Shown here piece after piece: positions 27,602 to 37,393 of a DNA stretch of 64,000 nucleotides. Under the pieces are notes generated by a model. It ran no database searches. It was not told the origin of the DNA and saw nothing but the letters and a program-made list of their open reading frames with translations. A program made the position numbers and the translations under genes. The first letter of the stretch is position 1, and each line of letters begins with the position of its first letter. Source of the stretch: Streptomyces xanthophaeus (GTDB lineage Bacteria > Actinomycetota > Actinomycetes > Streptomycetales > Streptomycetaceae). The stretch covers positions 1 to 64,000 of the forward strand of contig NZ_JOFT01000034.1 of the NCBI RefSeq assembly GCF_000725805.1, in the 5' to 3' direction.

Positions 27602-29900
27602 GCCGGCGCCTCCGGGCGTCTATGAGCGTCTCCTGTACGTGCCGCAGCGGCTGGCCCTCCGCGTCCGTGCTGTGCCGGGTCCATTCGCCGTCCGGGCCCA
27701 GGTGCCAGGAGGAGGTGGCGTCGGACATGCCGGTCTCCAGCATCCGGTCCAGTGCCGCGCGGTGGGCCGGGTCGGCGACCCTGACCAGTGCCTCGATGCG
27801 GCGGTCGAGGTTGCGGTGCATCATGTCGGCGCTGCCGATCCACACCTCGGGCTCGCCGCCGTTGCCGAAGGCGAAGACCCGCGAGTGCTCCAGGAAACGG
27901 CCGAGGATCGAACGGACCCGGATGTTCTCCGACAGCCCCGGGACCCCGGGCCGCACCGCGCAGATGCCGCGGACCCAGATGTCGACGGGCACGCCCGCCT
28001 GGGAGGCCCGGTAGAGGGAGTCGATGAGGGCCTCGTCGACGATCGAGTTCATCTTCAGGCGCACGTACGCGGGGCGGCCGGCCTTGTGGTGGGCGGCCTC
28101 CTTGTCGATCCGCGCGATCAGCCCGTCGCGCAGCGAACGGGGGGCCACCATCAGGCGGCGGTAGGTCTCGCGGCGGGAGTAGCCGGAGAGCCGGTTGAAG
28201 AGGTCGGAGAGGTCCGCGCCGACCTGCGGGTCGGCGGTGAGCAGGCCGAGGTCCTCGTAGAGCCGGGCGGTCTTCGGGTGGTAGTTGCCGGTGCCGACGT
28301 GGGAGTAGCGGCGCAGCTGGTCGCCCTCCTGGCGGACGACGAGCGACAGCTTGCAGTGGGTCTTGAGGCCGACGAGCCCGTAGACGACGTGGCAGCCGGA
28401 CTCCTCCAGCTTGCGCGCCCACTTGATGTTGGCCTGCTCGTCGAAGCGGGCCTTGATCTCGACGAGTACGAGGACCTGCTTGCCGGAGTCGGCGGCGTCG
28501 ATCAGGGCGTCCACGATCGGGGAGTCGCCGGAGGTCCGGTACAGCGTCTGCTTGATGGCGAGGACGTCCGGGTCGGCGGCGGCCTGCTCCAGGAAGGCCT
28601 GCACCGAGGTGGAGAAGGAGTCGTACGGGTGGTGCAGCAGGACGTCCCGCTCGCGCAGCGCGGCGAAGATGTCGGGCGCGGACGCGGACTCGACCTCGGC
28701 GAGGTCCCGGTGGGTACCGGCGACGAACTTCGGGTACTTCAGCTCCGGCCGGTCCAGCGAGGAGATCCCGAAGAGGGCGGTCAGGTCCAGCAGGCCGGGC
28801 AGCGGGTACACCTCGGAGGCGTTGACCTTCAGCTCCTGCACGAGGAGGTCCAGGACGCCCGGGTCGATGGACTCTTCGACCTCCAGGCGCACCGGCGGGC
28901 CGAAGCGGCGCCGCATGAGCTCCTTCTCCAGGGCCTGGAGCAGGTTCTCCGCGTCGTCCTCCTCGACTTCGAGGTCCTCGTTGCGGGTCACGCGGAACAT
29001 GTGGTGCGCGAGCACCTCCATGCCGGGGAACAGCTCCTCCAGGTGCGCGGCGATGACGTCCTCCAGAGGGACGTAGCGCTGCGGGGAGGCCTCCAGGAAG
29101 CGGGAGAGGAGCGGCGGGACCTTGACCCGGGCGAAGTGGCGGTGGCCGCTGACGGGGTTGCGCACCACGACGGCCAGGTTCAGCGAGAGCCCGGAGATGT
29201 ACGGGAACGGGTGCGCGGGGTCCACGGCGAGGGGGGTGAGCACCGGGAAGATCTGGTTGCGGAACAGGGTGAAGAGGCGGGCCTGCTCCTTCTCGGTGAG
29301 GTCGGGCCAGCGGATGAGGTGGATGCCCTCTTCGGCGAGCGCCGGGGAGATGTCCTGCTGGAAGCAGGCGGCGTGGCGGGCCATGAGCTCGCGCGAACGC
29401 GTCCAGATCAGGTCCAGCACCTCACGGGGCTGGAGGCCTGAGGCCGAACGGGTGGCGACACCGGTCGCGATGCGGCGCTTGAGGCCGGCGACGCGGACCA
29501 TGAAGAACTCGTCGAGGTTGCTCGCGAAGATCGCCAGGAAGTTCGCGCGCTCCAGGAGCGGGGTCGTGGGGTCCTCGGCGAGTTCCAGCACCCGCTCGTT
29601 GAAGGCCAGCCAGCTGCGCTCGCGGTCGAGGAAGCGGCCCGGGGGGAGCTCGTCGCCGTCCTTGTCGTCCTCGTAGGCGTCCAGGTCGGCGTCTATGTCG
29701 GGTTCGAGGTCGACGTGCGGGCGGTGCGCGGAGATGGAGCCTATGCGCGCGTGCGCTCCGCTGACGGCGAGACCGGTCATGCCGGCGGGGGCGGGGGCGG
29801 GGGCGCTGGGGGCGCCGGAGAAGCCGGGCGCCGGGGCGGAGGTGTGAGACGGGTGCTGGGCGGGGACCTCGGTGGGGCCTGCGCTGGGCTGGTGGCTCAT
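27582..29900 (-). CDS. ppk: Polyphosphate kinase 1
   Basis: Makes long-chain polyphosphate from ATP, or regenerates nucleotides from it. The conserved core begins at [18 protein letters not shown]; the autophosphorylated His is in [17 protein letters not shown] and the second essential His in [10 protein letters not shown], so the enzyme is expected to be active. I chose ATG 29900 ([11 protein letters not shown]), giving 772 residues, close to known Streptomyces Ppk; ATG 29975 and 30026 are possible. The first 110 residues are Pro/Ala/Asp-rich and disordered. A degenerate PHO-like site lies about 100 bases upstream. Confidence 0.95.
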   Translation of the reverse strand: MSHQPSAGPTEVPAQHPSHTSAPAPGFSGAPSAPAPAPAGMTGLAVSGAHARIGSISAHRPHVDLEPDIDADLDAYEDDKDGDELPPGRFLDRERSWLAFNERVLELAEDPTTPLLERANFLAIFASNLDEFFMVRVAGLKRRIATGVATRSASGLQPREVLDLIWTRSRELMARHAACFQQDISPALAEEGIHLIRWPDLTEKEQARLFTLFRNQIFPVLTPLAVDPAHPFPYISGLSLNLAVVVRNPVSGHRHFARVKVPPLLSRFLEASPQRYVPLEDVIAAHLEELFPGMEVLAHHMFRVTRNEDLEVEEDDAENLLQALEKELMRRRFGPPVRLEVEESIDPGVLDLLVQELKVNASEVYPLPGLLDLTALFGISSLDRPELKYPKFVAGTHRDLAEVESASAPDIFAALRERDVLLHHPYDSFSTSVQAFLEQAAADPDVLAIKQTLYRTSGDSPIVDALIDAADSGKQVLVLVEIKARFDEQANIKWARKLEESGCHVVYGLVGLKTHCKLSLVVRQEGDQLRRYSHVGTGNYHPKTARLYEDLGLLTADPQVGADLSDLFNRLSGYSRRETYRRLMVAPRSLRDGLIARIDKEAAHHKAGRPAYVRLKMNSIVDEALIDSLYRASQAGVPVDIWVRGICAVRPGVPGLSENIRVRSILGRFLEHSRVFAFGNGGEPEVWIGSADMMHRNLDRRIEALVRVADPAHRAALDRMLETGMSDATSSWHLGPDGEWTRHSTDAEGQPLRHVQETLIDARRRRRGSAKP

Positions 29901-29992
29901 GACTCCATTGTTCCGCGCACGCGGCAGGACAGGCGCGTCGGAAGCGTCGGCCGTCAGTCGGAGTCGGGGCTTCATGGGGGGAGGGTCGCAAG

Positions 29993-30014
29993 CGCGTCTG
30001 AATGCGTGGTTAAT
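29993..30014 (-). promoter_or_regulatory. Candidate degenerate PHO box upstream of ppk
   Basis: On the minus strand two adjacent 11-base units, ATTAACCACGC and ATTCAGACGCG, align with the PhoP direct repeat GTTCACC at the expected 11-base spacing but with several mismatches. The spacing and the position about 95-115 bases before the ppk start speak for it; ppk is known to be under PhoP control in S. lividans. Confidence 0.4.
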
Positions 30015-30085
30015 GGCGCGTGGCATCCCGGCGGTGTCCCTGCGGGGCTCGGCGGTGTTGTGGCCCGTCTGCGGCGACGTTGCAC

Positions 30086-30167
30086 GGGGCTCCGCCCCGG
30101 ACCCCGCGCCTCAATCTCCCCCAGACTCCGTCCGGGGGGGGGGACCCCCGGGCGGGGCTGATTTTTA
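30086..30167. repeat. Dispersed Streptomyces-type intergenic palindromic element with G10 run
   Basis: Contains ggggctccgccccgg (a perfect ggggc/gcccc hairpin), accccgcgcctcaat, a run of ten G (30134-30143) and gggcggggctgattttt. These words belong to a family of intergenic sequences seen many times in Streptomyces chromosomes. It sits in the 610-base gene-free gap between mshD and ppk. The T run at its right end could also make it a terminator on the plus strand. Confidence 0.55.
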
Positions 30168-30370
30168 CCGCCTGTGGTCTGTTGGGTCTTTGCCTTGGTG
30201 TCGTGTGTGGGGCGGGGTCCCTCCGGAGTGTCTCCTCGGCTCGCGCACTGAGCCCTGGCTGTGAGAGATGCGGCCTGGGTTGCGCGCTCGTCCTGCGGGG
30301 ACCCTCCTGCGCGCCCCCACCCCACACGCCCGGGCCCTGGAAGCACAGCCTGGTCTCCTTGGCGGAGCCG

Positions 30371-30401
30371 TGGCGGGGCCCTCACCGAACAGGCCCCGCC
30401 A
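30371..30401. terminator. Inverted repeat downstream of mshD
   Basis: Perfect 10-bp arms tggcggggcc / ggccccgcca with an 11-base loop. It lies about 110 bases after the mshD stop (minus strand) in a gene-free stretch, so it is a plausible terminator for mshD, but no T tract follows. Confidence 0.5.
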
Positions 30402-30512
30402 GGCACCGCACCCGCATCGTCACGGGAGCCAAAGAACAGCGGCGGAGCCCCGGAAAGGCTCGGCGCCGCCCGGGCCCGGCCATGGACCCGCCGAGCCGAC
30501 CGCAGGGACCCG

Positions 30513-31439
30513 TCAGCTTTCGGTGCGGTACATCAGGTCCACCTCGTGCGTGGTGAAGCCGAGGCCCTCGTAGACCGCCAGGGCCGCCGGATTGTCGGCG
30601 TCCACGTACAGCATGGCCGTCGGCAGACCCTGCGCCGCCAGGTGGCGCAGGCCGATCGCGGTGAGGGCCTTGCCGAGGCCGCCGCCCTGTGCGCCGGGGC
30701 GGACGCCGACCACGTACACCTCGCCGAGCGCCTGCTCCGCGTGGACCTTGGTCCAGTGGAAGCCGACGAGCTCCCCCGCGCGTTCGGCGAGGAAGAAGCC
30801 CTTGGCGTCGAACCACGGCTGCGCGATCCGGTCGTTGAGGTCCCGCTGCGTCAGCGCCCCCTGCTCGGGGTGGTGGGCGAAGGCGGCCGCGTTGGCCGCG
30901 AGCCAGGCCTCGTCGTCGGCGCCGGGTACGAAGGTCCGTACGGTCACCCCGGCCGGCAGCGCGGGCTCCGGCAGCGGGTCCCCCGCGGCCAGCGGGCGGC
31001 GCAGCTGCCGCAGCTCGCGGAAGAGGGTCAGACCGAGCACCTGGGCGAGGTGCCGCGCGGCCGACTTGCCGCCGTGGGCCCACACCCGGATGCGCTTGCC
31101 GGAGGCGGCCAGCAGGGCCGAGCCGAGGGCGCGGCCGTGGCCGCGGCCGCGCAGCGCGGGGTGGACGACGAGTTCGGCGGCGGGGGCCTCCACCGGGTCG
31201 GTGTCCTCCAGTTGTCCGTACCCGACGAGCCGGTCGCCGACGGTGAGCAGGAAGTGCCGGATGCCCTCGCGCGGCCCGCCGCGCAGCTGGAGCCGTCCCT
31301 GTTCGGACACGGCGGTGGTGCCGTCGGTGCGCGCCGCGTCCTCGATCAGGGCGAGTACGGTCTCGGCCTGTTCCTCCGTCAGCTCGTCGAAGGTCTCAAT
31401 CTGCCGTCCGGGCTCCACGGCCGCTGCTGCGTCAGTCAT
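30513..31439 (-). CDS. mshD: Mycothiol synthase MshD
   Basis: Last step of mycothiol synthesis: acetylates the cysteine amino group of Cys-GlcN-Ins with acetyl-CoA. The 308-residue protein consists of two GNAT domains, as in all MshD proteins. The N-terminal one has LVVHPALRGRGHGRALGSAL; the C-terminal, catalytic one has VYVVGVRPGAQGGGLGKALT, followed by YVDADNPAALAVYEGLGF. It is cytoplasmic and marks the organism as an actinobacterium that uses mycothiol. Start ATG 31439. It is a single-gene unit. Confidence 0.95.
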   Translation of the reverse strand: MTDAAAAVEPGRQIETFDELTEEQAETVLALIEDAARTDGTTAVSEQGRLQLRGGPREGIRHFLLTVGDRLVGYGQLEDTDPVEAPAAELVVHPALRGRGHGRALGSALLAASGKRIRVWAHGGKSAARHLAQVLGLTLFRELRQLRRPLAAGDPLPEPALPAGVTVRTFVPGADDEAWLAANAAAFAHHPEQGALTQRDLNDRIAQPWFDAKGFFLAERAGELVGFHWTKVHAEQALGEVYVVGVRPGAQGGGLGKALTAIGLRHLAAQGLPTAMLYVDADNPAALAVYEGLGFTTHEVDLMYRTES

Positions 31440-31608
31440 GGCACGAGCCTACGACCGCGGCGGGCGCGGGGTGGAGTGCGGGACCGCAGTCGGCCCGTCT
31501 TCTGCGCGTAACCACCTCGATACCCGTTACCCCCTGTCGTGCTACGCGCGTTGACCATAGGCTTCGGCGGACCTCCCAAGCTGTATCGCTGTCCACAAAG
31601 GGGATTAA

Positions 31609-33426
31609 ATGTCAGCGACGCCACAACGGCACCGCCGAGCCCGCCGGTTGACCCTCGCAGCCATCGCCGTCACGGCGGGGGCCGGGGCGATGGTCGCCGC
31701 CGCACTGCCGGCCGGGGCCGCGAGTGGTGGCGGTGCGGGCAAGAGCCGCACCGTCGATGTGCAGATGCTGTCGTTCAACGACTTCCACGGCACGCTCGAG
31801 CCCCCGCAGGGCTCCTCCGGCAACGTGACCGAGCGTCAGGCAGACGGCACCACCAAGGCCATACCCGCGGGCGGGGTCGAGTACCTCGCGACCAGCCTGC
31901 GCGAGGCCCGCAAGGGTCACGAGTACTCCGTCACCGCCGCCGCGGGTGACATGATCGGCGGCAGCCCGATGCTGTCCGGGCTCTTCCACGACGAGCCGAG
32001 CATCGAGGCGCTGAACAAGCTCGACCTGGACGTCACCAGCGTCGGCAACCACGAGTTCGACGAGGGCCGTGCCGAGCTGCGCCGCATGCAGTACGGCGGC
32101 TGCCACCCGGTCGAGGGCTGCTACGAGTACGGCAAGACCTTCACCGGCTCGGAGTTCCAGTACCTCGCCGCCAACGTCACGGACGAGAAGACCAAGCGTC
32201 CGATGATGTCGCCCACCTTCATCTGGAAGAAGGGGGACGTGAAGATCGGTTTCATCGGCGTCACCCTGGAGGGCACTCCCGACGTCGTGACCGCGGAGGG
32301 CGTCAAGGGCCTGAAGTTCGGTGACGAGGTCGAGACGATCAACAAGTACGCCGCCGAGCTGAACAAGCAGGGCGTGAAGTCGATCGTGGCGCTGATCCAC
32401 GAGGGCGGTCTGCCCGCGAACGGCGCGTACAACTACGACTGCGACGTCCCCGGTGCGGGCGCGGGCATCTCCGGTGCCATCGTGGACATCGCCAAGAACG
32501 TCGACGCCAAGGTCGACGCGCTGGTGACGGGCCACACGCACCAGGCGTACGCGTGCAACATCCCCGACCCGGCGGGCAACCCGCGTACGGTCACCTCGGC
32601 CGCCTCGATCGGCCGTCTGTACACGGACACCACGCTGACCTACGACCGGCAGACCAAGGACATCGTCCGTACGCCGGTCACCTCGCCGAAGCCGGTGAAC
32701 AAGGTCGTCACCCGGGACCAGCCCAAGGCCCCGGACCTGACCGAGCTGATCCAGCGCTGGAACACCCTCGCGGCGCCGATCGCCAACCGTCCGCAGGGCT
32801 TCATCTCGGCCGACATCCCGGGCCGCGGCTCGGCGGAGCCGGAGAAGCCGCTCGGTGACCTGATCGCCGACGCGCAGCTGGAGGCGCTGGCCCCGGCCGA
32901 CAAGGGCGGCGCGGAGCTGGCCGTCATGAACCCGGGCGGCATCCGTTCGGACCTCGCCTACAAGGCCTCGGGTGACGAGGGCGACGGCGTGGTGACGTAC
33001 GGCGAGTCCTTCACGGTCCAGCCGTTCACCAACATGATGAACATCGTGGACCTGACGGGTGCGCAGCTGATCACGGCGCTGCAGCAGCAGGTCAGCGGGC
33101 CGGTCAACGGTCCGAGCCCGAAGATCCTTCAGGTGTCGAAGGGCTTCACCTACACCCTGGACATGACGAAGGCCGGTGCGGACCGCATCGTCGTGGACTC
33201 GGTGAAGCTCAACGGCGTGCCGATCGATCCGGCGCGGACCTACCGGGTCGCGATGAACGAGTTCCTCGCGGGCGGCGGTGACGGGTTCACCGTCCTGAAG
33301 GAGCACAAGAACAAGCTGGTGGGCGCGTCCGACCTGGACTGCTTCAACGCCTACCTGACGAAGAACTCCTCGGCGCAGGCCCCGATCGCCCCGCCGGCGG
33401 CGGACCGGATCACCGTCGTCAAGTAG
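31609..33426 (+). CDS. Secreted bifunctional metallophosphatase/5'-nucleotidase
   Basis: Releases phosphate from nucleotides outside the cell. A basic signal peptide (RHRRARRLTLAAIAV...PAGAA) is followed by the metallophosphatase domain with NDFHG (Asp58, His60), GDMIGGSP, GNHEFDEG, IHEGG and GHTHQAY, all metal or active-site motifs, then the substrate-specificity C-terminal domain with NPGGIRSDL and GDGFTVLKE. 605 residues is normal for the UshA/NucA-type family. No wall anchor is present, so it is free. It begins at ATG 31609 after aaagggga. The upstream region has weak GTAACC/GTTACC repeats that could be a poor PHO box; regulation by PhoP would make sense but is not shown. Confidence 0.93.
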   Translation: MSATPQRHRRARRLTLAAIAVTAGAGAMVAAALPAGAASGGGAGKSRTVDVQMLSFNDFHGTLEPPQGSSGNVTERQADGTTKAIPAGGVEYLATSLREARKGHEYSVTAAAGDMIGGSPMLSGLFHDEPSIEALNKLDLDVTSVGNHEFDEGRAELRRMQYGGCHPVEGCYEYGKTFTGSEFQYLAANVTDEKTKRPMMSPTFIWKKGDVKIGFIGVTLEGTPDVVTAEGVKGLKFGDEVETINKYAAELNKQGVKSIVALIHEGGLPANGAYNYDCDVPGAGAGISGAIVDIAKNVDAKVDALVTGHTHQAYACNIPDPAGNPRTVTSAASIGRLYTDTTLTYDRQTKDIVRTPVTSPKPVNKVVTRDQPKAPDLTELIQRWNTLAAPIANRPQGFISADIPGRGSAEPEKPLGDLIADAQLEALAPADKGGAELAVMNPGGIRSDLAYKASGDEGDGVVTYGESFTVQPFTNMMNIVDLTGAQLITALQQQVSGPVNGPSPKILQVSKGFTYTLDMTKAGADRIVVDSVKLNGVPIDPARTYRVAMNEFLAGGGDGFTVLKEHKNKLVGASDLDCFNAYLTKNSSAQAPIAPPAADRITVVK

Positions 33427-33457
33427 CGGCGGAGAGCAGGACCAGCGCACCGCGTGC

Positions 33458-33499
33458 CCGGAGGGGCGGCGGGTCCCCCGTGGCCCGCCGCCCCTCCGG
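33458..33499. terminator. Bidirectional terminator hairpin
   Basis: A perfect 16-bp stem (ccggaggggcggcggg / cccgccgcccctccgg) around a 10-base loop lies between the convergent 5'-nucleotidase and alpha/beta hydrolase genes. It lacks a T tract but is among the strongest inverted repeats in the window. Confidence 0.8.
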
Positions 33500-33511
33500 C
33501 GTTCTCGGCGC

Positions 33512-34288
33512 CTACAGGGTGTCGAGGAAGGCGGCGACGGCTTCGGCGAAGCCCTTCGGGTCCTGGAAGGGGACGTGGTGCTCGGTGTCGAGGGCGGCGT
33601 ACGAGGTCCCGGGCCGCCGGGAGACCATCGCGTCGGCCTGTTCCCGGGGGAGCGCCTGGCTGCGCAGGCCGTGGACGAGCAGGGCGGGGCAGGTGCTGGC
33701 GCTCCAGACGTCCCATTCGGCGTCCCGGAACTGGGCGACGGTGTCCAGGGTGTCCTGCGGGTGGAACGGGAGCCGCCAGCCGATGCCGTCGGGGAGCTGC
33801 CGCAGTGCTGGTGCGAGCGCCTCGCCGAAGGGGCCGCAGGCGGTGATGAGCTGTTCGCGGGTGGGTGCGGTGTAGGGGAGGCGGGCGACGAACTCGAAGG
33901 GGTTGGGGCCCTCGCTGCGTTCCACGGGGGCGTCGACGTTGATCAGGGCGCGGACGCGGCCGGGGTGGGTGGCGGCGAGGTGGTAGGCGTTGATCCCGCC
34001 GAGGGAGAAGCCGAGGACGGGCAGCGGGCCGGTGAGGCCGAGGTGGTCCAGCAGGGCGACGGCGTCGGCGACGTAGCCGGCGCGGCTGTATTCGGTGGCG
34101 CGGTCGGAGTCGCCGTGGCCGCGCTGGTCGGGGGCGACGACCCGCCAGTCGTTTCCGAGGGCGGCGGCCAGGTCGGCCCAGTGGGCGGCTTCGGAGAGGC
34201 CGCCGTGGAGGGCGAGCAGCGGGCGGCCGGGGCCGCCGAAGTCCAGGTAGGACAGGGTGCGGTCGTCGATCTTCAGCTCGTGACGCAT
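33512..34288 (-). CDS. Alpha/beta hydrolase
   Basis: A 258-residue cytoplasmic hydrolase with the complete fold: oxyanion loop ALHGGLSEAAHW, APDQRGHGDSD, nucleophile elbow GFSLGG (Ser present), an acid in LLVHGLRSQALPR and the base region in TEHHVPFQDPKGF. Substrate unknown. The start ATG 34288 is close to strand 1 (RHELKIDDRTLSYLDFGG). It is divergent from the TetR gene with a 136-bp gap holding a long palindrome, so it is the likely target of that regulator. Confidence 0.9.
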   Translation of the reverse strand: MRHELKIDDRTLSYLDFGGPGRPLLALHGGLSEAAHWADLAAALGNDWRVVAPDQRGHGDSDRATEYSRAGYVADAVALLDHLGLTGPLPVLGFSLGGINAYHLAATHPGRVRALINVDAPVERSEGPNPFEFVARLPYTAPTREQLITACGPFGEALAPALRQLPDGIGWRLPFHPQDTLDTVAQFRDAEWDVWSASTCPALLVHGLRSQALPREQADAMVSRRPGTSYAALDTEHHVPFQDPKGFAEAVAAFLDTL

Positions 34289-34358
34289 GTGTGTTCGTCT
34301 CCCCCGTGTCGTGGTCCGGCCTGCCGAGGTCTGCAGGTGTGCTTCAGCGTGCCAGGAT

Positions 34359-34400
34359 TTGGGCAAGCGCGCAATACGTTTGTATTGGGCGCTTGCCCAA
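34359..34400. promoter_or_regulatory. 42-bp near-perfect palindrome, probable TetR operator
   Basis: Outer arms ttgggcaagcgc / gcgcttgcccaa and inner arms caatac-gttt-gtattg form a nested palindrome with a single mismatched pair (34371/34388). The AT-rich inner core in a 72% GC region and its position between the divergent hydrolase and TetR genes point to an operator, possibly two overlapping ones (outer and inner). Confidence 0.85.
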
Positions 34401-34424
34401 GACGCTCGCCGATACGATCCCGGC

Positions 34425-34994
34425 ATGGGAAATCGTGAGGACCTGCTGGCCGGGGCGCGCCACTGCCTGGAGGAGAAGGGGTACCTGCGCACGACCGTGC
34501 GCGACATCGCCTCCGCGGCGCAGGTGAGCATGGCCGCGATCGGCTACCACTTCGGCTCCCGCGAGGCCCTGCTGAACCAGGCGCTGTTCGCCGCCATGGA
34601 CGAGTGGGCCGCCGGGTCCGGGCGCCTGGCGGGCCAGGGGGAATCCGCCGGGGCGCGCTACGCCGACATGTGGGACCGCAAGATCCAGGACTTCGGCGAG
34701 ATGCGCTGGCTGTGGATCGCCTCCGTGGAGGCCTTCGTGCACGCCCAGTCCTCGCCCGAGCTGCTCGCGGTGCTGGCCGAGGGCCAGCGCCGGTCCCGGC
34801 GCACGGTCGCGGCCCAGCTGCGCGGGGTGTCCGAGGAGGCCGTGGCGGAGGAGGACGTACGGTCCCTCGGGTCGGTGCACGTCGCGCTGCTGGCCGGGGT
34901 GATGGTGCAGTGCCTGACCGACCCCGAGCAGGCGCCGGACGGGCGGGAGCTGGCCCAAGGGCTGCGCAGGATGGCGGAGTTGCTGGAGAAGTAG
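34425..34994 (+). CDS. TetR/AcrR family regulator
   Basis: A 189-residue one-component repressor. The N-terminal HTH domain (about 1-50) reads DLLAGARHCLEEKGYLRTTV, then RDIASAAQVSMAAIGYHFGSREALL, the typical TetR signature with the recognition helix SMAAIGYHF. The C-terminal ligand domain contains RWLWIASVEAFVHAQSS and is unlike any I recognise, so the inducer is unknown. It probably represses its own gene and the divergent alpha/beta hydrolase through the palindrome between them. Start ATG 34425. Confidence 0.92.
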   Translation: MGNREDLLAGARHCLEEKGYLRTTVRDIASAAQVSMAAIGYHFGSREALLNQALFAAMDEWAAGSGRLAGQGESAGARYADMWDRKIQDFGEMRWLWIASVEAFVHAQSSPELLAVLAEGQRRSRRTVAAQLRGVSEEAVAEEDVRSLGSVHVALLAGVMVQCLTDPEQAPDGRELAQGLRRMAELLEK

Positions 34995-35071
34995 TGCCTA
35001 CCGACGGGTAGTAAAGGCTGGTTCCGCACGCCATAATCCGGTCCCACCACTGGGTCGGCAAAGGGGCGGGC

Positions 35072-35974
35072 ATGAGCATGGCACTGGACCGGCGGACGTT
35101 CCTCACGGGCGCCGGAGCGCTGGCGGCGACGGCCGCCGTCGGACTGGGAACGGCAGGCCCGGCCGCGGCGGCAACCGCCCCGGCGCCCGCGCGGACGCTC
35201 GGCACCCAGGACTGGATGGCGGGCCTGGCCGACTCCACGGCCCTGCAGCGGATGACCATCCCGGGCACCCACGACGCCGGCGCCCGCCACGGCGGGCTCT
35301 ACGTGGCCTGCCAGAACACCTCGATCGCCGAACAGCTGGACTCCGGTATCCGCTTCCTCGACGTCCGCTGCCGGGTGACGGGCGGGTCGTTCGCGATCCA
35401 CCACGGCTCCTTCTACCAGAACCTGATGTTCGGCGACGTGCTCGTCGCCTGCTGGAACTTCCTCGCCGCGCACCCCTCCGAGACCCTCCTGATGCGGGTC
35501 AAGCAGGAGTACTCCACGGACAGCGACGCGACCTTCCGCGCCGTCTTCGACGACTACCTCGACAACCGGGGCTGGCGCCCGCTCTTCCGGATCTCCGACA
35601 CCCTGCCCTCGCTCGGGCAGGCCCGCGGCAAGGTGGTCCTGCTCGCCGACAACGGCGGCCTGCCCGGCCTGCGCTACGGCGACGGCAACGTCTTCGACAT
35701 CCAGGACGACTACAACACCGAGCCGTTCGCCAAGCGCGGCCGCATCGAGAACCACTTCCGCAAGGCCGTCCAGCAGCCCGGCAAGCTCTTCGTGAACTAC
35801 ACCAGCACCGCGGCCTACATGCCGCCGCGCTGGAACTCCGACCGCCTCAACCCGCAGGTGCACGCCTTCGTCGACGGCGGGGAGCTGGCGGGCCGGACCG
35901 GGCTCGGCATCGTCCCGATGGACTTCCCGAACACCCGCTCCGGCCTGGTCGCCTCACTGATCCGGCACAACTGA
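35072..35974 (+). CDS. Secreted phosphatidylinositol-specific phospholipase C
   Basis: Cleaves phosphatidylinositol or GPI anchors outside the cell. A twin-arginine signal peptide (DRRTFLTGAG, residues 6-15, then an Ala-rich helix ending AAA) directs export through Tat. The PI-PLC X domain has the general base/acid histidines His67 in IPGTHDAG and His111 in FAIHHGSF, with Arg94/Asp97 in GIRFLDVRC. 300 residues equals the bacterial family length. Start ATG 35072; ATG 35078 is also possible. Its last 21 bp overlap the end of the convergent histidine kinase gene. Confidence 0.92.
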   Translation: MSMALDRRTFLTGAGALAATAAVGLGTAGPAAAATAPAPARTLGTQDWMAGLADSTALQRMTIPGTHDAGARHGGLYVACQNTSIAEQLDSGIRFLDVRCRVTGGSFAIHHGSFYQNLMFGDVLVACWNFLAAHPSETLLMRVKQEYSTDSDATFRAVFDDYLDNRGWRPLFRISDTLPSLGQARGKVVLLADNGGLPGLRYGDGNVFDIQDDYNTEPFAKRGRIENHFRKAVQQPGKLFVNYTSTAAYMPPRWNSDRLNPQVHAFVDGGELAGRTGLGIVPMDFPNTRSGLVASLIRHN

Positions 35975-37393
35975 CGGGCCGTCCGGCGGCGGGTTCGGCG
36001 CCCCCGGGATGCGGAGCACCGCCTCCGTGCCCGGGCCGCCGTCCGCCGCCGCCCGCAGCTCGGCGCTGCCGCCCGTCCGGGCAGCCGTGCGGGCCACGAT
36101 CGACAGGCCCAGTCCGCTGCCCGGCAGGGCGCGGGCCGACGGGGACCGCCAGAACCGTTCGAAGACGTGCGGCAGGTCCTCCGCCGGGATGCCGGGCCCG
36201 TGGTCCCGTACGGTCAGCTCGCCCGCCCGCAGCGTCACCTCGACCGCCCCGTCCGGCGGGCTGAACTTCACCGCGTTGTCCAGCACGTTGACCACGGCCC
36301 GCTCCAGCGCGGCCGCCTCGCCCCGGACGTACCAGGGCCGCAGGTCCGAGGTGAAGGTCAGCTCCGGCCCGCGCAGCCGGGCCCGGGACAGCGCGGCCCC
36401 GGCGATCTCGTGCAGGGCCACCACGCCGAGCGGGCCGGGGGAGACCGCGTCCGGACGGGACAGCTCCTGGAGGTCGCCGATCAGGGCGGCGAGCTCCGTC
36501 ATCTGCGCCTTCACCGAGGCCAGCAGCTCCTTGCGGTCCTCGGGCGGGATGGCCCGGCCGGTGTCCTCGCTGCGCGCCAGCAGCTCGATGTTCGTCCGCA
36601 GCGAGGTCAGCGGGGTGCGCAGCTCGTGCCCGGCGTCCGCGATCAGCTGGGCCTGGCGCTCCTGGGAGGAGGCGAGGGCCGCCGTCATCGAGTTGAAGGA
36701 CCGCGACAGGCGGGCGATCTCGTCGTCGCCCTCGTCGGGGATCCGTACGGTGAGGTCCTCGGTGCGGGCGATGTGCTCGACCGCACCGGTGAGTTCGTCG
36801 ACCGGCCGAAGCCCGGTCCGGGCCACCCACAGACCGGCCGCGCCCGCCCCGACGACCCCGATCCCGCACACCAGGAGCAGCACCCAGGCCAGGGTCGACA
36901 GCGGCTTGTCGATGTCGGCCAGCGGTTTGGCCACGGACAGTGCGGCGGCCCGTCCCTCCAGCAGGGCGGGCTGGGTGTAGACGCGGATCGGGACCCCGTC
37001 GGAGGTGGTCGTGTCGTAGAGCGCCGACCCGCGGCGCCGCTGCGCCACCGCGAGGTCGGTGTCGCTGATCCGCAGGGTGCTGCGGCCGTCGACCCAGCAG
37101 TGGCCGCCGTCCGGCAGGACGATCTGCACCTGGGCGCTGAGGTTGTTCGCGGGCCGCTCCGGCAGGGCGCTGCCGGAGACGGACACGCAGCCGATCGACC
37201 GGACCACCTGGTTGGCCTGCGCCTCCGCGTTGGTGGCGCGCAGCGAGCTGTCGAGCTGGTCGCGGAGCTGGGTCCGCACCATCACCCAGGACACCGCCGC
37301 CACGGCGGCCACCGCGAGCGCCACCGCGACCGTGACCAGCAGGGCGAGGCGGGAGCGCAGCGGCAGGGCGCGGAACCCGGCCACAGGGCTCAC
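35954..37393 (-). CDS. Sensor histidine kinase (EnvZ/MprB type)
   Basis: A 479-residue membrane kinase: helix 1 (about 17-39), an extracellular sensor domain of about 130 residues with two Cys (69 and 99) that may pair, helix 2 (169-192), HAMP (193-245), HisKA with His256 in [12 protein letters not shown], and HATPase with [19 protein letters not shown] and [12 protein letters not shown]. It would phosphorylate the regulator coded just upstream. The start is GTG 37393, overlapping the regulator stop by 4 bp (GTGA). The 3' end overlaps the convergent PI-PLC gene by 21 bp. Confidence 0.93.
   Translation of the reverse strand: MSPVAGFRALPLRSRLALLVTVAVALAVAAVAAVSWVMVRTQLRDQLDSSLRATNAEAQANQVVRSIGCVSVSGSALPERPANNLSAQVQIVLPDGGHCWVDGRSTLRISDTDLAVAQRRRGSALYDTTTSDGVPIRVYTQPALLEGRAAALSVAKPLADIDKPLSTLAWVLLLVCGIGVVGAGAAGLWVARTGLRPVDELTGAVEHIARTEDLTVRIPDEGDDEIARLSRSFNSMTAALASSQERQAQLIADAGHELRTPLTSLRTNIELLARSEDTGRAIPPEDRKELLASVKAQMTELAALIGDLQELSRPDAVSPGPLGVVALHEIAGAALSRARLRGPELTFTSDLRPWYVRGEAAALERAVVNVLDNAVKFSPPDGAVEVTLRAGELTVRDHGPGIPAEDLPHVFERFWRSPSARALPGSGLGLSIVARTAARTGGSAELRAAADGGPGTEAVLRIPGAPNPPPDGPSVVPDQ

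Noticed and set aside
31508..31535. PHO-like words gtaacc and gttacc before the 5'-nucleotidase gene
   Set aside because: The 11-base repeat is too degenerate to call; PhoP control of this gene is plausible but the sequence alone does not show it.
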